Below, piece by piece: positions 5,431 to 11,623 of a DNA stretch of 11,623 nucleotides. The translations under genes and the position numbers were made by a program. The stretch comes from Chloroflexota bacterium (GTDB taxonomy: Bacteria; Chloroflexota; Dehalococcoidia; Bin125), in NCBI GenBank assembly GCA_026705105.1, contig JAPPBK010000220.1, positions 1-11,623 on the forward strand, read 5' to 3'. Within the stretch, counting starts at the first letter, position 1; each line of letters opens with the position of its first letter. The notes under the pieces were generated by a model. The model was not told where the DNA came from. It made no database searches and saw only the letters and a program-made list of their open reading frames with translations.

Positions 5431-7155
5431 GTGCGACGCCTGCGCGTCTCGATGGCCCAGATCAACTCGACCGTCGGCGACCTCGACGGGAACGCCGCCA
5501 AGATTATCGATTACATCGAGCAGGCGGAGTCGCTGGGTGCGGACCTGGTGGCCTTTCCCGAGTTGGCGCTGACCGGTTATCCGCCGGAGGATCTGGTCCT
5601 GCGACGAGGTTTCGTCGAGGCCAACCTGGAGCGCCTGGATCGTATTCGCGAGGCCACCATCGGTCGTCATGTGACCGCGATCGTCGGCTTCGTCGACTAT
5701 CGCCACGACATCTTCAACGCAGCGGCCGTGTTGCACGACGGCGAGTTGTTCGGCGCGTACCACAAGCAGTATCTGCCCAACTACGGCGTCTTCGACGAGG
5801 CGCGCTACTTCCGGCCGGGCGATGGCGTGCAGCTCTTCGAGATTGCCGGCGCGCGGGTCGGGGTGACGATCTGCGAAGACATCTGGTACTCGTCGGGTCC
5901 GATGCAGGATCAATGCCTGGCCGGCGCCGAGGTGGTGGTCAACATCAACGGCTCGCCGTTTCACGCGGGCAAGTCGTTCCAGCGCGAGCAGATGCTTGCG
6001 ACCCGCGCGGCCGACAACGCGGTGCTGACGCTCTACTGCAACCTGGTCGGCGGCCAGGACCATCTGATCTTCGACGGCGGTTCGACGGTCTATGGACCGG
6101 GGGGAGAGCTGATCGCGCGTGCACCGATGTTCGAGGAAGAGCTGCTGACGGTCGATCTCGACGTGGAGGAGGTTCGGCAGACCCGGCTGCACGACCCGCG
6201 CCTGCGCCGTCTGCCTCAGACCGAGGCGGAACTGACCGCGGTCTCCGCCCAGTCCGGCGATGAGCACGGTCCGGAACTGGGCGATGCGATCGCCGAGCCG
6301 CCGGGCGAAGAGGAACAAGTCTACGAGGCGCTGGTGCTGGGCACGCGCGACTACGTGCACAAGACCGGCTTCAGCGATGTCGTGATTGCGTTGTCCGGTG
6401 GGATCGACTCGACGATCACGGCGGTGATCGCGGTGGACGCGCTGGGTCCGGAGCACGTGCGCGGCGTGTCGATGCCGTCGCGCTACTCATCCGAGGGCAG
6501 TGTCGCCGATGCCCGCGCGTTGGCCGACAACCTTGGCATCCGCATGGACGTGCTGCCGATCGAGGGGCCGTACCGGTCGTATCTCGACACGCTTGCGCCG
6601 CTGTTCGAGGGGCTGCCCGAAGACGTTACCGAGGAGAACCTGCAGGCCAGGATTCGCGGCGTGTTGATGATGGCGCTCTCGAACAAGATGGGCTCGTTGG
6701 TCCTGACCACATCCAACAAGAGCGAGTCGGCGACCGGGTACACAACGCTCTACGGCGACATGACCGGCGGCCTGGCCGTGATCCAGGACGTGCCCAAGCT
6801 GCTCGTCTATCGGCTATCGGAGTTGGTCAATGAGCGGGCGGGGCGCGAGATCATCCCCGTGTCTGTGCTGACCAAGCCGCCGAGCGCCGAGCTGCGACCC
6901 GATCAGCTCGACGAACAGTCGTTGATGCCCTACGAACGTCTCGATCCGATCCTGGAGGCGTTCGTCGAGGAGGACAGGTCGCTGGATGAGATTGTGGCGG
7001 CAGGGTTCGAGGAAGCTGATGTCAAGCGGGTCATGTCGCTGGTCACCGGAGCCGAGTACAAGCGCCGCCAGGCGGCGCCGGGCCTGAAGATCACGCCGCG
7101 GGCGTTCGGCCGCGATCGCCGCTTCCCGATCGCCAATCGCTATCGTGGCTTCTAA
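5431..7155 (+). CDS. nadE: Glutamine-dependent NAD+ synthetase
   Basis: Converts nicotinic acid adenine dinucleotide to NAD+ using ATP and ammonia released from glutamine; cytoplasmic, last step of NAD synthesis. 574 residues in two domains. The N-terminal nitrilase-type glutaminase (about 1-270) has the Glu-Lys-Cys triad: Glu44 in AFPELALTGYPPEDL, Lys112 in AYHKQYLPNYGVFDE, Cys148 in VTICEDIWYS. The C-terminal synthetase (about 290-574) has the ATP pyrophosphatase loop LSGGIDST (321-328), SMPSRYSSEGS, ENLQARIRGVLMMALSNK, LTTSNKSESATGYTTLYGD and the family ending near KITPRAFGRDRRFPIANRYR. Length matches the shorter two-domain form; the mycobacterial type is about 100 residues longer. All catalytic residues are intact. 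It is divergent from the ABC operon, and the next gene begins inside its last codons. Confidence 0.97.
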   Translation: MRRLRVSMAQINSTVGDLDGNAAKIIDYIEQAESLGADLVAFPELALTGYPPEDLVLRRGFVEANLERLDRIREATIGRHVTAIVGFVDYRHDIFNAAAVLHDGELFGAYHKQYLPNYGVFDEARYFRPGDGVQLFEIAGARVGVTICEDIWYSSGPMQDQCLAGAEVVVNINGSPFHAGKSFQREQMLATRAADNAVLTLYCNLVGGQDHLIFDGGSTVYGPGGELIARAPMFEEELLTVDLDVEEVRQTRLHDPRLRRLPQTEAELTAVSAQSGDEHGPELGDAIAEPPGEEEQVYEALVLGTRDYVHKTGFSDVVIALSGGIDSTITAVIAVDALGPEHVRGVSMPSRYSSEGSVADARALADNLGIRMDVLPIEGPYRSYLDTLAPLFEGLPEDVTEENLQARIRGVLMMALSNKMGSLVLTTSNKSESATGYTTLYGDMTGGLAVIQDVPKLLVYRLSELVNERAGREIIPVSVLTKPPSAELRPDQLDEQSLMPYERLDPILEAFVEEDRSLDEIVAAGFEEADVKRVMSLVTGAEYKRRQAAPGLKITPRAFGRDRRFPIANRYRGF

Positions 7156-8131
7156 GTTCGCCATGGACAACGAGTGGGCACAGCTAGCCGAGCGGATCGG
7201 CGCGCGGCATCGCAGCCGCGATTCGCTGGTGCGGGGCGTCGCGGTGGTCGGCGACTACGCCCGCAATCAGGTCTGGGACGGCTCGCTGCTGCAGATCGTC
7301 CTGTTTCGGCATCGGGACGAGGCGTTGATCGACGAGGGCGCAGTCGCGGAGGAGAACGGCGTTCGGGTGGTGGTCGACTCGCTCACGTCCGGGGCGCTGG
7401 TCGAGTTGGAGGAAGTGCTGCATGTCGAGCCGCTGGCCGGGAATCTGGCCGACATGCACACCCTGCGCATGGCCGATCCGACCCTGCGCGACGTGCTCGA
7501 GCGTCTCCGCGATCGTTACTACTCGGCCGAGGGTCGGCAACAACGGGCTGCTCACGCGCTGCAGCGGGCGCGCGTCGCGCTGGACGACTACGAAGCGACG
7601 CAGCGTCCCGTGCACGCCGTCGAGGCGATGCGTACAGGCCTTTTCCAGGCGGTCAGCGCACTGGTGGGCGAGCCGGTGGACTTCCTGCGCTTGCCTCGCC
7701 GCATGCGGGCCGGCGGACGGCTGTTGAAGATGCTGGACCTCTGGTCGCGGGTGTCGGACGCGCTCGGTCTTTCAGAGGACGCGGACATCCTGGCGGCGCG
7801 ATGGACCGCCGTGGACGGCCTGTACTCGCTCTGCCGAGCGCACCTGGATGCGCGAATGCCCGAGGTCGGCGCGGCGCTCGTCCCCCGGCTTGAGCGCGGG
7901 ATGATTCCCGCTCGGTCGGGCAGCGAGGCCCTGTCCGCAGCAGGCGACATCACCGGGGCGCACTGGACTGCGCTGGCCGCGGCGTCGGAGATCGACGGCA
8001 TCGTCGAGGCTGCCTCGCCCGGCTGGCGGGAGCGCGTGGACTACCGGGAGCGGTCGCTGGCCGTCTACAGCGAGCCCGACGCCGCAGCGTTGCGAAGCGT
8101 CTGCGTCGACTTGCAGCGCAGGCTTGCCTAG
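7145..8131 (+). CDS. Nucleotidyltransferase-like protein, probably catalytically inactive; function unknown
   Basis: 328 residues from GTG 7145, overlapping the end of nadE by 11 bases; ATG 7163 is an equally possible start and neither has a clear Shine-Dalgarno sequence. Residues 31-55 (GVAVVGDYARNQVWDGSLLQ then IVLF) align by eye with the pol-beta-type nucleotidyltransferase core that reads GSYARGE...SDIDL in active enzymes. The Ser after Gly36 is Asp, and the two metal-binding aspartates are replaced by Leu49 or its neighbour and Gln50. A third acidic position survives as Asp78 in VVVDS. Residues about 120-328 are helical and Arg/Ala/Leu-rich, with no transmembrane segment, like the helical partner domain of kanamycin-nucleotidyltransferase-type proteins. 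A binding, scaffold or regulatory role is possible. The overlap implies co-expression with nadE. I do not recognise a named family. Confidence 0.65.
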   Translation: MASKFAMDNEWAQLAERIGARHRSRDSLVRGVAVVGDYARNQVWDGSLLQIVLFRHRDEALIDEGAVAEENGVRVVVDSLTSGALVELEEVLHVEPLAGNLADMHTLRMADPTLRDVLERLRDRYYSAEGRQQRAAHALQRARVALDDYEATQRPVHAVEAMRTGLFQAVSALVGEPVDFLRLPRRMRAGGRLLKMLDLWSRVSDALGLSEDADILAARWTAVDGLYSLCRAHLDARMPEVGAALVPRLERGMIPARSGSEALSAAGDITGAHWTALAAASEIDGIVEAASPGWRERVDYRERSLAVYSEPDAAALRSVCVDLQRRLA

Positions 8132-9969
8132 GGCAGCATCACCAGCGGGTCGACGTACCAGTCGTTGTGGTGGATTTCAAGATGCAGATGCGGGCCGGTG
8201 CTGTGACCGGTGTTTCCGTTGTAGCCGATGATCTCGCCGGCGCTGACCTCTTGCCCCTGCCAGACGGCGAACTCGACGAGGTGCGCATAGACGCTGCTCC
8301 AGCCGTTGCCATGGTCGATTTCGATGTACCAGCCGAGTCCGATATGCGCGTCGCCGCCGACAAAGGTCACCACTCCGTCGGCAGCGGCGAGGATTGGTTC
8401 GTAGGTGTCCAGCGCAATGTCCAGACCTCTGTGCCGGTAGGAGCAGTCCCAACTGCGGCAGAGGCCGAACGGGTCCGTGATCTGGCCGATCGCCGGCCAG
8501 ACGAAGTCGGGGGTGTCGAGCGGCAGAATGATCTCCTGGCCAATCACGATCTCGTTGGGATCGTCGACGCCGTGAGCCGGGTCGGCAAGAATCGCCTGCA
8601 TGTCCACGCCGTGGCGTTGGGCGATGGCCTGGAGCGTGTCGCCGCGCTGGACGGTGACGAGCAGTCCCTCGCGGCGCGGCAGCCGCCAGCTCGTCCCGCC
8701 CTCGATCCACTGCTCCGGGTCGAGCCAGCCGTGATTGGCCAACAGCGTGTGCGGGGTCACGCCCAGGCTGGCGGCTGCGTACTGGACCAGGTCGGACTCA
8801 CCCAGCACGCGATCCTCGGAGACGATCGGCAGGTCGATGTGGCCGGGCAGATAGATGAGCTGTCCGATGATCAGCAGGTCGGTTGAGCGCATCGGGTTCA
8901 GTTCGCGCAGCTCGGCCATGGAGAGCCCGTGTTGATCGGCGATGGCGCTGAAGGTGTCGCCCGCTTGCACCTCGTGGGATCGCCGACGCTGTTCCACGGC
9001 CGGTGCCGTGCCCGGCGCCGAGCTCAGGGGATCGTGCGTCCAGGGCACGGTCAGGGTCTGGCCGATGTAGATCGTCGACAGGCTCACTCCGGCGTTGAGC
9101 TGAGTGAGCTCGTCGAATGCGATACCGAAGCGCACCGCGATCTGCGAGGCGTTGTCGCCGCTGCGCACGGTGTAGAGCTGCGTGAGCGCTGTGTTGGCAG
9201 CGCTGGGATCGAGCGCGGGTGCGAGGTAGTCGGGGATCGGGATGAGAATCACGTCGCCGGGATGAATCATGGAGTTGCGATACTGCGGATTGTGGCCCAG
9301 GAGTTGCTCGAGCGAGAGCGACGCGTGGTTCGCGATCGCGGACAGGCTGTCGCCTGACTTGACGATGTATTCCGTGGTCTGCCAGGTCGTGGGTTGTGTG
9401 TCCGTCGAGACCATGCCGGCGTTGAGCGAGGACTGCGAGCCCGTGCTTCCGTCGCTCGGCGTTGCGGTCCCGCGCGGCAACACTATCTCGGTTCCTACCC
9501 AGAGCAGGTGAGGCCTGAGCAAGGGATTGAGCGCGAGGATCTCCTCAACGGTCGTGCCCTGCGACAGGGCGATCGCGCTCAGGGTGTCTCCGGCCTCGAC
9601 GGTGTACGTAGCGTTCTGCGATGAGCCGCCGGGAGTAGTGGACGATGGGCCGGCCGAGTCCCGGCTCGCCTGGTCGCCGCTCGTGTCCGGCGACAGGCCG
9701 TTGGCGGCGGTGTTGTCGGGAATCCGGATCTGCTGGCCAACGAAGATTCTGTTCGGCGACGTAATCTCGGGATTCAAGGCGCGCAGTACCGAGACACCGA
9801 CTTGCAGTTGGTCGGCGATGCCCCAGAGCGTATCCCCCGCCTGGATCGTGTAGGTGTCGGCGGAGGCGCGGCTCCAGCCACTCACTGCAACGAGCACGGC
9901 GGCCAGCAACAGCGCCGCACAGAGTGCGGCGGGCCGCAGCGGCCGCCGTGAACCACTAAATCGGCGCAT
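8128..9969 (-). CDS. Secreted LysM-repeat M23 (LytM-type) peptidoglycan endopeptidase
   Basis: 613 residues that would bind and cut peptidoglycan outside the cell. An N-terminal signal (basic start, hydrophobic 14-30, likely cut after ASA at 37) is followed by six clear LysM repeats starting near residues 40, 122, 201, 266, 332 and 438, each opening with a Y/H/V-x-V-x-x-GD core. A seventh, degenerate one lies near 390-431 without the GDT signature. Ser/Thr/Gly-rich linkers separate the first three. The C-terminal M23 domain (about 497-613) has zinc ligands His513 and Asp517 (HRGLD) and His596 (HLHLE), plus His563 (YAHL) and His594, so it should be active. Cys504 and Cys509 (CRSWDC) could pair in the oxidising exterior. 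The start is supported by the signal peptide; only a weak GAGTG precedes it. The stop shares bases with that of the convergent gene. Confidence 0.93.
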   Translation of the reverse strand: MRRFSGSRRPLRPAALCAALLLAAVLVAVSGWSRASADTYTIQAGDTLWGIADQLQVGVSVLRALNPEITSPNRIFVGQQIRIPDNTAANGLSPDTSGDQASRDSAGPSSTTPGGSSQNATYTVEAGDTLSAIALSQGTTVEEILALNPLLRPHLLWVGTEIVLPRGTATPSDGSTGSQSSLNAGMVSTDTQPTTWQTTEYIVKSGDSLSAIANHASLSLEQLLGHNPQYRNSMIHPGDVILIPIPDYLAPALDPSAANTALTQLYTVRSGDNASQIAVRFGIAFDELTQLNAGVSLSTIYIGQTLTVPWTHDPLSSAPGTAPAVEQRRRSHEVQAGDTFSAIADQHGLSMAELRELNPMRSTDLLIIGQLIYLPGHIDLPIVSEDRVLGESDLVQYAAASLGVTPHTLLANHGWLDPEQWIEGGTSWRLPRREGLLVTVQRGDTLQAIAQRHGVDMQAILADPAHGVDDPNEIVIGQEIILPLDTPDFVWPAIGQITDPFGLCRSWDCSYRHRGLDIALDTYEPILAAADGVVTFVGGDAHIGLGWYIEIDHGNGWSSVYAHLVEFAVWQGQEVSAGEIIGYNGNTGHSTGPHLHLEIHHNDWYVDPLVMLP

Positions 9970-9982
9970 ATGTCACTCTATG

Positions 9983-9995
9983 CATGACGTTCATG
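9983..9995. repeat. Short palindrome CATGA-CGT-TCATG in the divergent promoter region
   Basis: Perfect 5-bp arms with a 3-base centre, overlapping the proposed -10 box of the LysM/M23 gene. It contains TGACGT, which also occurs in a second palindrome 56 bases away. It is operator-like in size, but no regulator gene is nearby and short palindromes arise by chance. Confidence 0.25.
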
Positions 9996-10018
9996 GTTAT
10001 GGACTCTGGGTCCGTCAA
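9990..10018 (-). promoter_or_regulatory. Candidate promoter of the LysM/M23 gene
   Basis: On the minus strand TTGACG (10018-10013) is a near-perfect -35 box. With 17-base spacing the -10 position reads CATGAA (9995-9990), a 3-of-6 match. The start point would fall near 9983, leaving a leader of about 14 bases before ATG 9969. The weak -10 box lies inside a short palindrome, which could allow control by a repressor. Confidence 0.3.
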
Positions 10019-10041
10019 GCGAGTGATAACTTCTTGGAGGT

Positions 10042-10054
10042 GACGTAACACGTC
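10042..10054. repeat. Short palindrome GACGT-AAC-ACGTC in the divergent promoter region
   Basis: Perfect 5-bp arms with a 3-base centre, about 65 bases before the crotonase gene start and upstream of the proposed LysM/M23 promoter. It has the same arm and spacer lengths as the palindrome at 9983-9995 and shares TGACGT with it. Possible operator; unproven. Confidence 0.25.
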
Positions 10055-10108
10055 GACGAATCTGTCCAGTGTGTGTTCGAGCGGCGCACCCCGATAGCGT
10101 GCGCAACC

Positions 10109-10115
10109 GAGGTGA
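10109..10115 (+). promoter_or_regulatory. Shine-Dalgarno sequence of the crotonase gene
   Basis: GAGGTGA stands 3 bases before ATG 10119 and settles the start. No convincing -35/-10 pair was found for this gene in the gap upstream. Confidence 0.75.
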
Positions 10116-10118
10116 ACC

Positions 10119-10907
10119 ATGAGTTACGAGTTGATCCAGGTCGAGACGCGCGGAGCAGTGGGGGTCATCCGCAAGAACCGACCGGAGAAGTTGAACGCCT
10201 GGAGCCGCGAGATGGCCGCTGAAGAACAGCAGGCCATGACCGACTTCAACAACGATGCGCAGATCGCGGCGATCGTCTTCGCGGGCAACGGGCGCGCGTA
10301 CTGCGCCGGACTGGACCTGCAACAACAGCAGGCGGACGTATCCAGCGGCAACGCCTCGCGGCGCGCCGGGCAGGCGGACGAACACGACGAGACCTACACG
10401 GACTTCTGCGTCCAGAGCAAGCCGATCATCGGCGCGATCCACGGCTACGCCGTGGGCGTCGGCGTGACGACGATTCTGCCGTTCGACTTTCGCATCGCCG
10501 GCGAGAGCGCGCAGTTCGGCTTCCGCTTCGTCAAGATGGGATTGCTGCCCGAGGCCGCGTCGACGACGCTGCTGCCGCGCCTGGTCGGTGTTGGACGTGC
10601 GCTGGACTGGTGTCTGACCGGCCGCTTCGTTGGCGCGCAAGAGGCCTACGAGGCGGGACTGGTCCGCGAGGTTGTGCCGGACGAGGAATTGCTGGATCGC
10701 GCGGTGGCGCTGGGCGAAGAGTTGGCCGAGAATCCCGACTCGATCATGCGTCGCGTGAAATCGCTGTTTTCGCAAAATCAGTTGGAGGCAAACATTGGGC
10801 TGGTGCAACAGCGCGAAGGCAAGGCGCTAGAGTGGGCGATGCAGACACCGGAGCATGCGGAAGCGATCGCCGCGTTTCTCGAGAAGCGTCCGGCAAGGTT
10901 CCGCTGA
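10119..10907 (+). CDS. Crotonase-family protein, probable enoyl-CoA isomerase-like (enoyl-CoA hydratase/isomerase)
   Basis: 262 residues, cytoplasmic, acting on an acyl-CoA thioester, most likely in fatty acid breakdown. The oxyanion-hole segments are present: AYCAGLDL (60-67) and IHGYAVGVG (107-115). Of the two catalytic glutamates of classical hydratase (rat Glu144 and Glu164), the aligned residues here are Thr117 and Phe137. A glutamate is present instead at 145 in GLLPEAAST, the place used by delta3,delta2-enoyl-CoA isomerases such as yeast Eci1. Isomerisation is therefore more likely than hydration, though family members of this type are usually labelled hydratase. Residues 71-92 form a polar stretch that may be flexible. 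A strong GAGGTGA precedes the start. The next gene follows after 54 bases on the same strand. Confidence 0.88.
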   Translation: MSYELIQVETRGAVGVIRKNRPEKLNAWSREMAAEEQQAMTDFNNDAQIAAIVFAGNGRAYCAGLDLQQQQADVSSGNASRRAGQADEHDETYTDFCVQSKPIIGAIHGYAVGVGVTTILPFDFRIAGESAQFGFRFVKMGLLPEAASTTLLPRLVGVGRALDWCLTGRFVGAQEAYEAGLVREVVPDEELLDRAVALGEELAENPDSIMRRVKSLFSQNQLEANIGLVQQREGKALEWAMQTPEHAEAIAAFLEKRPARFR

Positions 10908-10950
10908 GCGACGCGCCTTCGGGCAACCCATGCGGCGGGGCGACTCGGTT

Positions 10951-10956
10951 GGGAGA
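10951..10956 (+). promoter_or_regulatory. Shine-Dalgarno sequence supporting the start of the truncated membrane protein gene
   Basis: GGGAGA lies 5 bases before ATG 10962. It is the main support for this start, because the frame is open to the window edge and has no visible stop. Confidence 0.6.
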
Positions 10957-10961
10957 CCGGG

Positions 10962-11623
10962 ATGTCCCTGCAAGAAGCCGCCTCGTCGGGATCGTTTGGC
11001 CCGCGAGCGACGCAACCCACGGATCCGCAGCGAGCCGATTCACCGTTCGATCCGCCCCTGGTGGATAGTGGTCCGGCGCATGCTGAGGATCAGGCCAGTT
11101 CGCCTTTCGTCAATCCGTACGCCGTTTCGTCCGATACGGACGCGACGGTGTCGGACGGTGACCACGATGAGATGCGCGCCAAGCGGCGCCGCGCCTGGAC
11201 CGTGGTCAGTCTGGCCATCGTCGTGCCGGCCGCCATCGCAGCGGTCGTCGCCTGGCAGCTGTTTGGCAGCGACTCCGCTTCGGCTCCGACCGTGACCAGG
11301 GTGGTCACCCCAACTGCCGAGACGGATGCGGTTGCGGCCGAACCTGCGAACGCGTCTGTCGCTGTCGCGGTCCCGGCCGCGAACGAACCCGCAGCCACAG
11401 CGGAGACCACCGTCAGCACGGTGACCGTCACGGCCACCACGTCCGAGACCGCGTCGAGCAGCGCTTCGAGCGTCGCTGTTGCGGTTGAGTCGGAAGCGGC
11501 AGTCGACCTCTCCGGGCTCGATCCCGCCGCGCGACTGGCGGCCTGGACCGAGATTGAGACGATCGAGGATAGAAGTTCCCGTCTGCAGATCAAGCGCAAC
11601 CAGTTTCAACCTGCGAAGATCTG
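10962..11623 (+). CDS. Single-pass membrane protein with disordered N-terminus and Ala/Thr/Ser/Val-rich outer linker, 5' part
   Basis: The frame is open for 220 codons from ATG 10962 to the right edge, so the 3' end is missing. Residues 1-71 are polar and Pro/Ser/Asp-rich, probably disordered in the cytoplasm. A basic patch AKRRR (73-77) precedes one hydrophobic helix at about 79-101, which predicts the N-terminus inside and the rest outside. Residues 103-182 are a low-complexity Ala/Thr/Val/Ser/Glu linker of the kind that spans a cell wall. Residues from about 184 (SGLDPAARLAAWTEIETI) look like the start of a folded domain, cut off too early to identify. Together with the neighbouring wall hydrolase, an envelope or peptidoglycan role is possible but not shown. 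Codon use and the Shine-Dalgarno sequence favour this strand over the antisense open frames here. Confidence 0.7.
   Translation, partial: MSLQEAASSGSFGPRATQPTDPQRADSPFDPPLVDSGPAHAEDQASSPFVNPYAVSSDTDATVSDGDHDEMRAKRRRAWTVVSLAIVVPAAIAAVVAWQLFGSDSASAPTVTRVVTPTAETDAVAAEPANASVAVAVPAANEPAATAETTVSTVTVTATTSETASSSASSVAVAVESEAAVDLSGLDPAARLAAWTEIETIEDRSSRLQIKRNQFQPAKI

Noticed and set aside
4713..6263. A 516-codon plus-strand open frame crossing the ABC ATPase and the start of nadE
   Set aside because: It runs antisense to the ATPase and out of frame in nadE, both strongly supported by motifs. It is a GC-bias artefact.
5419..6456. A 345-codon minus-strand open frame inside nadE
   Set aside because: Antisense to the intact glutaminase domain; composition is Arg/Gln/His-rich with no recognisable motif.
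8120..8140. Possible terminator at the nucleotidyltransferase-like / LysM convergent junction
   Set aside because: The best stem, TGCC-TAG-GGCA, is 4 bp, unlike the clear 9-bp stem at 2702-2729.
10036..10043. A near-perfect Shine-Dalgarno sequence GGAGGTGA with no gene
   Set aside because: No ATG, GTG or TTG follows at a usable distance, so it does not mark a gene. It could contribute to the palindrome next to it.
10908..10961. Possible terminator after the crotonase gene (GCC-TTCG-GGC)
   Set aside because: The stem is only 3 bp and no T tract follows; read-through into the next gene is more likely.
11040..11609. Two minus-strand open frames at the right edge
   Set aside because: They lie opposite the open frame from 10962, which has a Shine-Dalgarno sequence, a membrane helix with a basic flank and a sensible domain order. 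The apparent hydrophobic Ala/Val content comes from the repetitive linker codons.

Overview
The window is an 11.6 kb piece of a GC-rich bacterial chromosome, packed with genes and with frequent GTG starts. It carries ordinary aerobic housekeeping genes. No rRNA, tRNA, CRISPR array, insertion sequence or prophage was seen. The heme A pathway points to a terminal cytochrome oxidase. The caa3-type CtaG, the linkage of ctaA/ctaB to a DrrAB-like ABC pair, and the LysM/M23 wall enzyme fit Chloroflexota or a related high-GC Gram-positive-like lineage. That placement is an inference; no marker gene is present to settle it.

Region 1 (1-2717, + strand) is a cytochrome oxidase assembly cluster: the 3' part of ctaG, then ctaA (heme A synthase), then ctaB (heme O synthase), with ctaA and ctaB overlapping at ATGA. 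Region 2 (2714 to about 5353, - strand) is a three-gene operon running towards it: ABC ATPase, ABC-2 permease, and a lipoprotein with a thioredoxin-like C-terminal domain. The two operons meet tail to tail with overlapping stop codons. A perfect 9-bp inverted repeat around those stops looks like a two-way terminator built from the last codons of both genes.

Region 3 (5431-8131, + strand) leaves divergently from the ABC operon. It holds glutamine-dependent NAD+ synthetase and an overlapping gene for a nucleotidyltransferase-like protein that seems to have lost two of its three catalytic acidic residues. Region 4 (8128-9969, - strand) is a single large secreted cell wall enzyme with six clear LysM repeats, one degenerate repeat and an intact M23 peptidase domain. 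It again shares stop-codon bases with its convergent neighbour.

Region 5 (10119-11623, + strand) holds a crotonase-fold protein whose active-site residues suggest an enoyl-CoA isomerase more than a hydratase. After it comes the start of a single-pass membrane protein that runs off the right edge. There is no gene-free stretch over 300 bases. The longest gap, 9970-10118, is a divergent promoter region with two short palindromes.

The most notable points are the terminator-in-coding arrangement at 2702-2729, the heme A / ABC exporter / thioredoxin-lipoprotein grouping, the apparently inactive nucleotidyltransferase next to nadE, and the missing switch histidine in the ABC ATPase. Nothing here is clearly a new defence or mobile system.
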